From: Paramecium tetraurelia
Taxonomy: Eukaryota; Ciliophora; Oligohymenophorea; Peniculida; Parameciidae
NCBI RefSeq assembly: GCF_000165425.1
Contig: NW_001799544.1
Span: 1-64,000 of the forward strand
Direction of reading: 5' to 3'
Length of the DNA stretch: 64,000 bases
A program made the translations under genes and the position numbers. Positions 12,719 through 24,717 of this stretch are shown here, piece after piece. The notes below the pieces were generated by a model that made no database searches, was not told where the DNA came from, and was given only the letters and a program-made list of their open reading frames with translations. Each line of letters begins with the position of its first letter. Within the stretch, counting starts at the first letter, position 1.

Positions 12719-15252
12719 TCATTTCGATATCCACTTCTATAATTCCTTGATGTTTATTTAAACTTCTTTACATATACTATGATTGGGTCCTAAAACCTTT
12801 TGATAATTTTCCAATGACATTTGAAAATATTTCTTTGCCTAAACAAATTTATCCTAAGTTCCAAACAACACTCCGAAATTGTTGTAAATATCTCCTAAGG
12901 TAATCAGATCCGAAGCCGATTTACTAGCAGCAATTAAACTTGCTGCAGTTTAATAATACTACTCAGCAGATTTAAAATCCTTCATCTTTCTGTAGACTAA
13001 TCCCATATTATAATATATTTTGGCCATTCTTGTACTTTCATTATCGTTTCTCTTCATAAGGAACTCTATTCCTTCTTTATAATGCTCCAAAGCCTTATCA
13101 TATTTCTGAACTCCCATATAAGAGGCTCCTAAATTCTTAAGAATATCTGCCATGCTATCGAATCTCTCATCAACAGTGCATTTGACTAAATTATCGAGGT
13201 AAAATTATTTCAGTTAAGTATAGTGTTACAATGCCTCTTCATACCTACCTTCTTCTAGAAAGCTTTGAGATAGTAATTCTTGGCTTTTCACAGTCTGTTT
13301 CGCATATTATCCATATATTAGCTTCCTCAAATTATAGGATTCTTGTGCTGCTTTTATTGTTTCTGCATATCTACCTATTTTCTAGAAACATAAGGCTATT
13401 TCAAATAGAGTATCAGATAATCTCTATTAATTAGATTATTGGTGTTTCCTATAGATTTCAGCAGTAATAGAATAGAATGAGATTGCCATATCAAACTGTT
13501 GTTTTTCATAATAAACTCTCGCCAAATTATCATAAGTTGAGCAAAGGATTGGGCTGCGATCTCCACATAATAGTTTTTTGATCTGCAAGGCACTTTTAAA
13601 ATATTTGATAGCTTGATCATAGTTCTTCAATTTCTTATGTGCCATGGCTATGTTTTATAAAATGACTGCACCTCCTAAGTTGTTTTCTCCAAATATCTAT
13701 TCTTTGATTTGATACGCTTATTCATAATGCTTAATGGCTTTCTCAAACTCTCCTTTTTTTCGTTTAACAATTCCCAAATTATTATACCCATCTGCCACTG
13801 AAGAATGTTTATCTCCATTCAGCTTTTTGTATAGAGCAACCGATTCACAAAAGTTCTTCTCAGCCTCATCGTACTGCTCCAAATCACAATTGACAGTTCC
13901 TAAACTATTCATAATATCTGCCTTGGCACTATCTTTGGATAATTTGATGGCATATTTCAATGCTAATTCATAATGAGATTTAGCATGTTCAGGCAAATTC
14001 AACTTTTCATATGCTTCACCTAATTTGACCTCCCTCATCATCAAATCTTAAACACTCAAATTCTAACATTAAAAGCATCATTTACTTTTTTATCCTATTA
14101 AGTTTTCAAACAGTTAACGAATACATCTTCATTAGGTTTCTTAAATAGATCTTTATAAGAGGAGATGAGTTATAATAAGTCTTCAAAAGAAAGACGCTTT
14201 TGATCATCATATTCTAGCATTTTAATGATTATCTATTCAAAAATAGATGGTGATTTCAATTTCCTAAGCAATTCAACTTCAATTTTCAGAGATTCTCTAT
14301 CTAATCTTGGAATTAATTTGCGCATTAACAAAAAGGTTATCCCAACTGAATAGACATCAGATGTATAAGGATCATAATTTAAATGTTATTTACCTACAAA
14401 AAAACGACCTTCCTTGTCCTTTTACAAATCACAAAAAAAATAAATCTCAGCTAAAGGAAATAATTAATTATTAAATACGAGCCCAATAAGCTGGAGACCC
14501 ACGAACTGTATTTAATTAAGTTTATTTTGGTTTCAGAAATTTTGCACCTCCCAAATCAGCAATTTTGTAAGATTTGTCTGCTTAACAATATAGGATATTT
14601 TAAGGTTTTATATCACGATGAGTAACATTGTGTTTCTTCATAATTACAAAACCTTCAACTAATTAATGTAAGATGTACAGCAACTCTTCATCTGTCCATT
14701 TGGTTTTATTCTCTTCTATTCTCACCTTGAATTATAAATTGAAATGTACTTTCAAGAGCTCCATTAGATTACAATCACACAATTCCATCACAATCACTAG
14801 ATACTTATTATCATCCTTTATGCAAGGATAGATATCATAAATTTTTAGCAACCCATAACAATTAGTTTATGATAATGTCTGCATAATAACAATTTCTCTG
14901 ACAGCTGCCTTGAATTCTGGGTCTTAATCACTTTCATCGTTATAGCCAATAAATTTTAGAGCGTATTTCTTTCCTGTCTTTTAATCCAATGATGCAAATA
15001 CTTACCCAAAGGTACCTGCTCCAATTTCCTTAGTTATGATACCCATTTTACCTGCTTTATATCAAAGATTTCCCAATTATAATTTTTGTTAGCTGCCTTA
15101 TCCTTTATCTATTCGATCTAGAATTTCATTGCTGATTATAAATCTGATGGCTCTAATACTACAATAATTTGATTCTGATTCATTCTAATCGTCATCTTCT
15201 CATCCTTCCCTCTATGCTTCAGCGATTTAGATTCGAAGATGTTTGATTCCAT
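12719..15252 (-). CDS. Protein kinase fused to C-terminal TPR repeats
   Basis: Serine/threonine kinase, about 819 residues. After roughly 65 residues comes the glycine loop (GAGTFGQV), the lysine in YALKFI, catalytic HRDIKPQN, DLGGAK in place of DFG, and SPAYWAPE. The kinase covers about residues 65-390. The rest is kinesin-light-chain-like TPR units of about 42 residues (for example LGDIYNNFG, MGLVYRKMKDFKSAE, YEKLNLPEHAKSHYELALKY). Three introns fit: 23 nt before EIGAGTF (ends AAG), 28 nt before PEIYFF, and 23 nt near 14050. Their removal gives a length divisible by three. TPRs probably bind substrates or regulators; the pathway is unknown. The start at 15252 was chosen because the frame is open from there. 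Confidence 0.85.
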
Positions 15253-15286
15253 TAAATATTATATATAATGCAATACAATTATCAAC

Positions 15287-16891
15287 AAATCTCAACAAAA
15301 ATACACCTCAAAATCAAATTCAATACCTAATGCCTCTCAACCTTATTATAGCTGCTATGAAATCTTTTTTCGTGGATTGCCAAATCGAAATTCTCTTTAT
15401 GAGAATACTAAACATTAATTCAGAATCATAGAAATCTAATATAGCAACCCATCCAATATCATTAATCATTGATATTACTAAATCTAATGAAAAAGACTCT
15501 AATAGTTTATTAAAATCTCTAAAATAAGGTTGTTCTATTGCTATTTAATACTAATAATAAATTGAATCATAATTTTGATTCTAATTCTAACTTTGGCTTG
15601 AAAAAAGAGTTGAATAAGTATTCAAATACAGGGAAAAGATTAAAGACTTCAGAGTTAAAATATAGTTCAATAGTCTGGATTGCAATAGTTCTCTATTTAA
15701 GATTGAGTATTTAAATTAGAAAATCTGAGTATAATACATAACAACGTTGGCATATCATTAAAACTTATTAAACAACTTCAAGAAAAAATAATGGAATTTA
15801 TTAGTTGAAAGAGTAAATATAAATTGAATATAGAATATGAAGAATCCAATTCGGAGTTAGGGAGATTTTACGAAGCTTGTAAGAGAATTTTTTTGGATAA
15901 TTTTAAAGGCTAATATCATGATTTACAAAAATAAGAAGAAGTAGAAAAAGCTCAAGCTGAGCTCTTTATTAAATATGAATGTAAAGTAAAATACTAAAAT
16001 GGAAGTTCAAATAGTTTATAAAGATAATCATAAATTCTCTATCTTTATTTTATAAACTAAGAAATCACTTAAAAAATTCTTAATATAAATATTCCTATAT
16101 TATTTTCTATTAAATCACTCTATGTATATTTGCTTTATGTACAATATCTTATTAGAATATAAAAAGAATTAAAAATTAATTTATTATTTCAAAATGAAAG
16201 TTGTTTAAGCTCTCAAAAATCCACGAAATTTCCCTTTGCTTCATTTACTAGTAGAGATGTTAAATCTGACTTTCAATTTCAAAAACATCACTTTGTGACT
16301 AAAATTGCCATCAAATCAAGTAATGAGAAAGAGAAGAATGATGAATTATCATATTGAAATTTGATAAAGAAGGAAACATGACAAGATTCCATGAAGAATA
16401 CAGTCTAGATAACTATGACGAAACTAAGTGCTTACAACATGCAAATGTGTATGAAGAACTAACAAAGGAGATGAAACAAGATCAAATTTATAAAGATTTC
16501 TGTATAATACTCTTCAAATCACTTGCCAATTGAAACAGTTTCAAAAAGCATAAATCTCAGTTCATGCTGTGCGAACTGTATCACACTCTCTAAAATATTA
16601 GATACCCTACGTTGATTAACCTGCTTCACCTACTCCTGAAGGACCAAATAGAGTGGAAACGATTTGGAAATAATTGGAGTAGTCAATAAATTCAATTGTT
16701 AAGGGGCAGAAAGTTAAATTTACAGTTCTAACAAAACAAAACTATTTTTTGAAATGAGTCTGGAACCAGGAGAAGGCTATATAATAGATGATTAATCCCT
16801 TTGGAACTATGCATCATCTCACAAACCAATAGATTAATCATAACCTAGTATAAGAAACATTTTAGGGTTTGTTCTGAAGATTGATCATTGA
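15287..16891 (+). CDS. Unknown protein, multi-exon model incomplete
   Basis: Family not recognised. Plus-strand frames free of TGA and protein-like in composition cover most of this stretch, for example a run from about 15840 to 16350 with EESNSELGRFYEACKRIFLD. The 3' half is better defined. A 32-nt intron near 16450-16481 (ends AAG) joins HANV to SNLQRFLYNTLQ. A 41-nt intron near 16613-16653 joins to the last exon (NDLEIIGVVNKFNCQG), ending at the TGA at 16889. The joins near 15470, 15830 and 16358 could not be solved. It may be one gene, two genes, or one with a frame error. Convergent with the GTPase gene on the minus strand. Confidence 0.4.
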
Positions 16892-16956
16892 ATAATCATA
16901 AAATTAGCATTTTTATAACAAAATTAGAATAATTATGATTATGAATAAAATTATAT

Positions 16957-17781
16957 TCAGGAGTCATTACATTCTTCAATGCATTAATATTATTTTCCAT
17001 TCAATATTTATTTTGTTTAATTTTATTAGCTCTTCTTACTTTCCTTATCTTCAGCCTTCTCAAAATCAACATCTTATAAATCAACTTGATTTGCACTTTG
17101 AATGAACATCTGCCTTAGTTCTTCACTTTGAATATCATTTCTAACAAAATGAATTCTCAGTGTATCCTTAGTGTAGATGTATAATGCCTACAATAAATGT
17201 TCTTTGTCTTTAATTTCATCCTCACTTAATTAAAAGTTAGTAATTACTATGTCAATAATATTATCAAACTTTTTAAAGTACTTATAAGTTTTCAAACAGT
17301 TAGCTTTCATTAAGTCTGTTCTTTCAAAATTAACAATTAAGTAAAATTTTTCAATATCTTAGGAATGTAATTTGAAATATCTATTGAATTAACTTATAAT
17401 AGCTTCTCTTTTATCTAATGAATCCTCAAATTCTATAGAAGGTGTATCCACTAAATCATAATGATCATTTATAGGAAATTCATAAATCTAATCTACATCT
17501 GAAATACATTTTTATCTCTTAATTTTCTTCTCTGTTGCAATATTAAATAGTATTGTTTTCCCACCTCCTGGTTGTCCAATCATGATTAATTTTTTTCTAT
17601 AAATCAGCTTTTTTTTTGAATTATAGCAGAGGAACAGTATTAAGATTCCCAACAATACTGAAAAGATTAAAGCTAGAAGCAACTATTTCTATTAACAATT
17701 ATCGAATTGCGAAAAAATATTTTGAGTTGATAATAGCATTTTATCATATAGCATTATTTTAATAATACTTTTCTTTATCAT
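16957..17781 (-). CDS. Membrane-anchored AIG1/GIMAP- or SRbeta-like GTPase
   Basis: Intronless, 274 residues. An N-terminal segment is followed by one strong membrane span (LLLALIFSVLLGILILFLCY, about residues 34-53), then a P-loop LIMIGQPGGGKT. The G3 position reads DLVDTPS, with the usual Gly replaced by Ser. A FYLIVNFERTDLMKANC segment resembles the AIG1/IAN family, and the possible G4 is ITNF. The tail is acidic, lysine-rich and glutamine-rich. One span then a G domain is also the layout of the SRP receptor beta subunit, so that is the main alternative. It probably faces the cytosol from an internal membrane. Partner and role unknown. Confidence 0.6.
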
Positions 17782-18198
17782 AAAATTCTTCAAGAAACAT
17801 GAAACAATTATTTGGTTGAATCCACTTTTCGATGAAATATATCAAAATATTTATCCTGATGGCAGTGATACATCATTTCATCATTAACTTTCTTAAAAGA
17901 AGTAAAAAAACACAATTTTATTAACTCTTTTTATTTTAGAAATCTTGATTTTCTTATCGAAGATTAAATAGTTCATTACGTACTAATGTTAGGGATATTA
18001 ATGTAAACTCTTTCATTTTATTTAAAATAAGATGGAATTTTAGATTAATTCTATTAGATTGAAAGAATAAATGATTATATAATACATTAGTAATTATAAG
18101 TTAGATAAAATAAATTCAAATATAACTGCCCTATTATTCTTGTGAATCATAAATTAATGTTAAAAAATCCTAGAACATGATTAAAAAACATAATAAAT
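17782..18198. other. Intergenic
   Basis: About 420 bp between two minus-strand genes. AT-rich, with no open frame of note and no RNA gene seen. It should hold the promoter of the GTPase gene and the 3' end of the MORN gene. Confidence 0.5.
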
Positions 18199-19308
18199 TC
18201 AAATTTTCTTGCCGTCCAACCACTCTCCTGTTTATTTATTACCACTTGGATCGATGACTTCACCTTTGCCATGTTACTTTCCATCCTTCCAATAACCTTT
18301 ATATATTTTTCCATCTTGCCAATAAAATTCACCATATCCACACTTTTTATCCTCTTTATAATCTCCTAAAAATGGTTATAAAATCTACATACCTAGATAT
18401 TTCTTACCATCAGGCCAAACAAAGGTACCTTTCCCATCCATTTTATTTTCCTTCCACTCTCCTTGATATCTTCTTTTATCAGCCCAAGTGTATTCTCCTT
18501 AGCCATGAATTTAGTTATCAAGAAACTATCCTTGATATTTGGCACCGTCATTCCAAGTAAAAGTACCATTTCCGTTCTTTTTACCTTATTTATATTATCC
18601 TTCAAAATATGAATTATCTGGCCAATACTCTTTACCTTCACCATCTTGTAGATTATCGTACCATTACCCTTCATATCGAGCTCCATCGAAATGGTAATAT
18701 ATTCCAAATCCCTTAGCATTTCCATTCATCCAAAACCCTTCATATGCATCTCCATCTGCGTAAATTATTCTACCATGTCCACAAATCATGTCATTTTACC
18801 ATTAGCCTTCATAAAAGGACCCGTCCTACCAAAATTATTTACCATAACCTTCTCTCTTTATGCCCTCCCAAGTTCCTACGTATATGACTTCTCCCTTTAT
18901 TTAATAAGGAGGTTGAATTTAACCACCAATTTACATTTATTAGATCGGAATATACTTTCCAATTCTTTCTAGAGTTCTCTTGATGTTATTGTTAGTAATT
19001 TCAATTGTTTATTCATAAAGCCTCAAATCAGGATGTTGAAGTTGCTAGGGAACCTCAGTTGGCTATTATACGTCTTGTTTTTGTGATTGTTATTAGAGGG
19101 ATTTGAAAATATTTGGATCTTCGTCGCCTTTCCTTTGGTCCAACTCCTACTTCTTTTCATCTGTTATTTCAGCGGAAACTTCTTAGGCTATTATTTTTTA
19201 ATTGTCCGTAGTAACATATTGTAACTATTCAATAAATGCAGCAGTTTGAGAATTGCTGATAACTTGATTACTCAGTATTGGTTGTTGAGCACAACATTTT
19301 GCTCCCAT
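18199..19308 (-). CDS. MORN-repeat protein with predicted lipid anchor
   Basis: 360 residues after removal of one 27-nt intron (18368-18394). The N-terminus MGAKCC fits N-myristoylation at Gly2 plus palmitoylation at the cysteines. A glutamine-rich linker to about residue 130 leads into about eight MORN units with the pattern YEGxWxxGxxxGxGxxxxxDG (for example YEGFWMNGNAKGFGIYYHF, YQGEWKENKMDGKGTF). MORN arrays commonly link membranes to cytoskeletal or signalling partners, so a cortical scaffold role is likely. This is inference from family behaviour. The gene starts only 29 bp from the divergent RING gene. Confidence 0.85.
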
Positions 19309-19337
19309 TTTGATATTAATTTTAATTTATAAAATAG
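19309..19337. promoter_or_regulatory. 29-bp divergent promoter
   Basis: The ATG codons of the minus MORN gene and the plus RING gene are separated by only 29 bp of almost pure A/T. Both promoters and 5' untranslated regions must lie here or inside the coding sequences. Inferred from gene positions; no motif is recognised. Confidence 0.5.
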
Positions 19338-21241
19338 ATGAGTTAGAGGAAATTATTCAGATACTACATCGATCAAAGCATTCAATAGTAAAATGAATAG
19401 AAACTGTTTCTGACAAGAGTCAATAGATGGAGATTCAACACTTTGGACAAATCGAATTGTATAAAGTATTATGAATTTGATTAGTCTTGAAATCCACTAG
19501 ACCCATCAAACCCATACTATTTGGTTTAGCTTGTTTGGCAGTTTATGGTACTTTACATCTCTATAAGTAGATTGGACATACGGCTTTTATCGTATTGATG
19601 AACATCATTGATTTATTATTAACAATAAATATATAATTATAACAACATGTCTAATCATGTCAATCAAACATAACAGAATTTAACTAATCCAAATTAAGAT
19701 CCCAAGTAATTACGTTATTATAAGTAGTCTCGGAAATCGCATCAGATCGAGAAAATTGTTCATATCAACAATTATTAAATTCTTCTTTGCCGCTTTGCTA
19801 TTTTTACTGCTCAGTCTCCAGATCTAATATCACCTGGATGTTATTTCCATTTTCGTGCTTTTTCTAATGTACCATCTGATTGACTTTTTGAATGCCTTTT
19901 ACTATCATTTTATGATGAAAAAATTGTAAATTCGATTGTAAACATTCTTAATTTATACAGCAAGAAGAAAAAGTTATTGTGCTATCTTGGAGCCACAATA
20001 TTTGATCTCTTTTATTTAATATGCTTATTGTTGCTAACAAAAGTGGGTTACCAATATGTTGTTTACAGTAATGCATTTTTAGTAATTGCAATTTTAATGA
20101 ACTTTTACTCCCTCTACCAAGATAGAGCTTTATTAGAATCATTAAAAATGTTAAATAAACTATCCTTATTGACCAGGATCTACGTAGCAATATGTTCGAT
20201 ATTTATAACTTTGAAAATTGATAATATCATAATTTGGAATTGGACTCAAACCTTATGGGGTGTTTGGGTCGGCTTAATTTGTTTTATTGGCATTAGTGCA
20301 GGTTGTCTGATAGTCACATTTAGCAAGATAATACAATATCTGTTTGACAGATAAAATCTATAGAAATCAGAATGTATTACTATTACAATTATTAGTAATT
20401 TCCTACATCTGGTTAACTCAACTGCTCATATTTGGGAGTGTTTCCATAACATTAAGTTCTTTTGGATATTTAGAGTATTTAGAAAATCAATCAAACTATT
20501 CTCACAATTTCGTTGTTCAACAATATTTCATAATTGCTGAATTCTTCATCATTTTCATTTATTCCATATATTTTCGTATTGATATCTGCGAATAAATATA
20601 CATAACACTCCAAGATGATGAACCAGTTAACTAATAATAATTTTCTGTGAATATGTAAGGTAGCAATCAAACATTGTAATAAATCAATCCAACATCCTCG
20701 AGAACTTAGATTCCTTCGGTTGTGTAAAAGATATCAAAAACCTATTTTGGAATTCCCACTAGAGTCAAGAAGGGAGGGAATTAAGATTCAATAAGTGGTT
20801 CACCTGTACTTAAGAAACCATCTAAAGGACATAAACGAGCATTTTCTAGTCAAGGAGTAGCTTCATAGATGTTTTAAGAAATGGATTAAATTGTTATTGA
20901 TAAGTAGCAATCTAATATATTAAATAAAAATTCTAAAAACGAAGCTAAACCTTAAATTGATAAAAAGAGATGTAATTCTCAATTAGTAACAGTAAGTTTT
21001 AATATTAATATTTAAGATTGGCCAAGAGGAAAGCATTTAAAATAAGAATCACGAAATGAGCCTGAGTCAAACCAGCAACATTTGTATTGTGTGTTACGAA
21101 AGAGGACCCAATGCAGTTTTTATGAATTGTGGCCATGGAGGTACTTGTTATCAATGTGCTATTGATATTTGGAAATAGAAAATGGTTTGTTATTTATGCA
21201 GAAGTGTAATTTTATATGATGATAATAATTTAGAAAATTGA
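19338..21241 (+). CDS. Multi-span membrane RING-finger protein (E3 ligase-like)
   Basis: About 585 residues. Several hydrophobic spans occupy the first 60% (for example ILFGLACLAVYGTLHLY, FFFAALLFLLL, ATIFDLFYLICLLLL, WVGLICFIGISAG). A polar glutamine- and serine-rich stretch leads to a C-terminal C3HC4 RING: CIVC, CGHGGTCYQC, CYLC. This layout is typical of membrane ubiquitin ligases. Six introns fit and together give a length divisible by three: 26 nt (19460-19485), 28 nt (GTC...CAG), 22 nt, 23 nt, 22 nt (GTT...TAG) and 25 nt before the RING (ends AAG). The second and fifth have unusual 5' ends and are the least certain. Substrates unknown. Confidence 0.75.
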
Positions 21242-21610
21242 GTACATTTTGAAGGTTGATTTGGAAGACAGATATGGAGATTTATTTAAAGTTGTTTCTA
21301 CTACTTAAATGATAGATTAATTTAATAAATGAAAATATCGTTTGTTAATTATAGTTATATTAATCGAACATAAATAGATACATACCTCTTATTTTTATAG
21401 TGTATATATTTTAATTCAGATTTAAGAAAATCAATAATATAATATGGTTTTTGACAACATTTACAATTTGTATATTTGCATTAGAAGTTCAACGATCATA
21501 GCCAATCATGATTTACATTTATAGATTTTATTAATTATTATTATTAGTATAATCCTTACTATATATATATATTTAATTTGTCCTTAATTTAATATACATC
21601 CTAATAATAT
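21242..21610. other. Intergenic between convergent genes
   Basis: About 370 bp, very AT-rich, with a short TA repeat near 21561. No gene or RNA recognised. Confidence 0.5.
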
Positions 21611-22384
21611 TCAGAATCTCTTAAATAAAGGATCATTGAGCAGCATTTCGATTTACATTGCATGTAGGACTTCTTTAGTTTGATCCAATTCCTAAACCTC
21701 AAGACTGTAAATATACTTTTTGAGATGGTGCAATTCCCACCATGTTTCTAAAAAACAGAACATTACAAAGTAGATAGGCAACCACCTAACAAATCTTTTA
21801 AGAGCTTTTGCTCTGCTCAAATAAGCAAAAGGTTGTTCAATTTTATAGAGGTACTTATCTTTGTATTCTTAAAAAGTGACATCTTCAATGATTGTATTAT
21901 TTAGTGCTAGTTTATCCGAATAACTTGCTTCATTGCTCTTTGTACCAATAGCATAGAGCACTTTCTCCTCTCTATCTAATTGGATGTCTTTATCTGCTGG
22001 TATATTGTTGACATCAACTTCGCTAATGTGAATTGTGTTTTCTGGCATCACAAAAACACTCCCTAAATCAGCTTATCTGAATTGCTATCCAATTACATTA
22101 GATTTCATAGAAACAACATTCACTTCATCGATAGCTACCTAACTTTCTGTCATCGCTTTAAGTGCAAGGGGATTATGTTTCATTTCGATTGTAGTTTTTG
22201 TATTTGTTGTGTAGGTGATCTCTTTGCCATCATCATTCACTATTTTAGCTGTTATTACATTCGATAAAGGGTCTTCTTCCACAAATTCCATTTTGGATGA
22301 TGATTTCGTGTAATCTTAGACATATTTATGATCTTTGTCTTACTCAGTCACAATCGTCGGTTTCTCTAACTTGGGGTCCAACAT
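21611..22384 (-). CDS. Unknown protein with one C-terminal membrane span
   Basis: Intronless, 257 residues, family not recognised. The first 200 residues are polar and acidic (MLDPKLEKPTIVTE...), with no clear domain. A single hydrophobic segment near residue 215 (LPIYFVMFCFLETWW) is followed by a short charged tail. The layout suits a tail-anchored or single-span protein with a cytosolic N-terminus. The start at 22384 is the first ATG in a frame open until TGA at 21611. Divergent from the small gene at 22475, 90 bp away. Confidence 0.65.
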
Positions 22385-22474
22385 CTGTTTAAGAGATTCT
22401 GCCTTTTAAATCTACTACTTTACAATTTAACCAAAGCATTATTAAATTCTTTTTTACAGCATTTTAATTACTTC

Positions 22475-22876
22475 ATGGACGATTCTTTCGAATTAGATAT
22501 ATTGTGTAAACAAAATCCTAACAACTCTTTTCTCTTAAAAGAGATAGAGATTGTCAACTATCTCAGATCCCTCGGAATCTAAATGAAAACTGATCCTACA
22601 ATCAAATAAGAACTTTTCCACTCAAAAAGAAAACAGTAATTCATTAAGTCCAACACAGCACAATTCGAAGTTTCTAGTAGTAAGCAATTGGAAATCTCTT
22701 CGAATTCAATTAAATCTCGTAGAACTCCGTCCCATACTCCTCAAAGTTCCCCATTAATGGTCAATCAAGAAGTTATCAGCTAAACTAGAAAATCAATATT
22801 CTCCATTAGATTAGATGCCTTTGGAGATGATAATTTTGAAGGAGAAGAAGTTGGAGACTATTTTACTAACATGTGA
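22475..22876 (+). CDS. Small unknown protein
   Basis: Intronless, 133 residues. MDDSFELDILCKQ opens an acidic N-terminus. The middle is serine- and lysine-rich (SIKSRRTPSHTPQSSP) and looks like a phosphorylatable linker, and the C-terminus is acidic (FGDDNFEGEEVGDYF). No family recognised. Two of the glutamine codons are TAA, and the reading is uninterrupted to TGA at 22874-22876. Confidence 0.6.
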
Positions 22877-22940
22877 TTAATCAATATCATTATATATATA
22901 CATCATAAACACTTTTGTTCAGCATGTGCTTAGCACTGGC

Positions 22941-24402
22941 TCATTTTTTAGTAGTTTTCATACAATGGTTATCAATTTTAGCGAATTTTTGTAGTCTAGT
23001 CTTAATTATAGGGCAAAATACATTCTTCATCTCCTTCACTTCTTCAAAATTCTAAGAATTTAAAGCATTTGGACAAGATGGATCATCACATTTCATATTG
23101 TAAGAATTCATCCCTAGACCATTATCATCTTCTTTCAACACCTTTTATGTTTTCCAATACTTCTATTTCACTAATTTAATGCAGTAACATAATGCATATA
23201 TGAATTTTATAATCTCTGAATTATTAGCCAGTTAAATAAGTATTCTTACAAATGTGCCTGTAACCTCACAAGAAAAATGGCTATTCTTAATAAATGCCAT
23301 GCCCAATGCTCTCAAAATCAAAATTTCTTTTACTTCAGTTATTTTTATTTTCTGTTTGTCCAGATGTCCAATAAACAAGCTTAAAATCTTTTCATTGTTT
23401 CTTTGTTATCTATCCAAAAATTGAAACAGTTCCATCGATTATAGATTAAACTACAAATATGATCTTCTAATCTTGAGTTAATAAATTTCAACAATTTATC
23501 CTTTTTCTATCTAAGTATGTTATCTTATGATGTCAACAATTCATATGTTGCATGTATTATTTTGACCTTTTGAGTGGGGACCTTATAAAATGCCATTTTA
23601 AGCAGATTCATAGTGTGTTGCTACTCTCGGTAATTTGAGTACTTTAAACTAGATGTAAGAAATTTTTGAAGAATTTCACCATTCTTAAATATTATTATAA
23701 ATATGTTACATTTTTGGCCAAGGTCTTTTTATCCAAATCCCCTTATGTTTTTGTAATTCTTCCTTTACCTCCTTGAGCAATTCCTTTTATTTAGCCATTT
23801 CTCATGGTTAACTTCTATTTCTTTTTTTTTGTCCTTCTCGTTCTAACTAGAGTACTTTTCTTTTTTGCTTTACTATATTCTTTATTTTTCCTTCTCCTAC
23901 TTATTTAACTCCTTGGGTAGAAATTTGGCGTCTATGTATATTTAATTAACTAAATCAACAAAATTATCTGACAATTGATCTTCATGTTTAATCTAATAAA
24001 GCTTTATATTTAAGTGAAGATTTATAGTTTGGCCTCATGTTGTTAATTCAACTTGTTACTTAATATGTTCCAGAGAGAATTGTAATGTATATCATTACAA
24101 GTCATTAAACCATAAATTAGATACTAAACTTATTCTGTAGTCTAATAAAAATTAATAATAAATTTAATAATTTAAATAGAATTATAATTTTGAAGATTAA
24201 TACCTCTGATAACAGATTTCCACTAGAAGACCTTAAGAGATCAATTTAACTAATGTAAATTGGGGCTTCAATAAAAAACTGTTAATAGTTTTCTTAAGCA
24301 CTTATTTTTCTAATTTTTGATAAATTTAGTAATTATAAGTTCAAGAGCTTATTAATCAATCATATAATGGAGTAATACGAATAAACAATCTTTCCATGCC
24401 AT
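22941..24402 (-). CDS. Unknown helical protein, six introns
   Basis: About 420 residues, family not recognised. The exons read MAWKDCLF, then IEAPIYISQIDLLRSSS, YNSLWNILSNKLNQQHEAK, KEIEELLKEVKEELQKHK, LRSYLQFNLQSMELFQFLD and a helical C-terminal part (ILRALGMAFIKNSHFSCEV). A lysine/glutamate-rich coiled-coil lies in the middle, and the 3' half may be an armadillo-like helical repeat. Introns inferred: 31 nt (ends AAG), a long 62-nt one (24122-24183), 23 nt (GTC), 29 nt (GTT, ends AAG), 26 nt (ends AAG) and 26 nt (GTT). At first sight it looks frame-broken; small introns explain nearly all of it. My intron set leaves a length one base short of divisible by three, so one boundary is wrong. Confidence 0.55.
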
Positions 24403-24717
24403 AATTATCATTTGGATAATAAAACAATTTAATGTTTGAGTAATTCAATTATTTAAGGTAACTCTGAAAGTTTCTATACTGAATCACCAGAATTACAGTC
24501 ACTTCTCTTCAATAATCTATGTGAGAGACATTGCTCTTTGATTTTTAGACATTTATTGAATTATTAAATTAATTTATCATGTTACTGAGATACTTTTTGA
24601 ATAACTAAAATACTGCATTACTATATAGAATTCTAATTTGTTTAATAAAATGACACGATTACGTTGTTTTCCAGATTGAATTCAAAAAAGGAAAACTATT
24701 TTTTTATTAAATTAATA
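24403..24717. other. Divergent intergenic region
   Basis: About 315 bp between the minus gene starting at 24402 and DPM1 starting at 24718. AT-rich; should contain both promoters. No RNA gene seen. Confidence 0.45.

Noticed and set aside
15287-16891. Programmed +1 frameshifting of the Euplotes kind
   Set aside because: UAA and UAG are sense codons here and the breaks do not sit at a constant AAA-stop context. Unsolved introns or sequence errors are simpler.
22941-24402. Pseudogene with several frameshifts and stops
   Set aside because: At first sight it has broken frames. Introns of ordinary size, some ending in AAG or starting GTT/GTC, join nearly all pieces into one protein-like chain.
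24367-24588. A 73-residue plus-strand reading (MEQYEQTIFPCHNYH...)
   Set aside because: It overlaps the start of the minus-strand gene at 24402, whose exons form a longer, intron-consistent protein. No family match.
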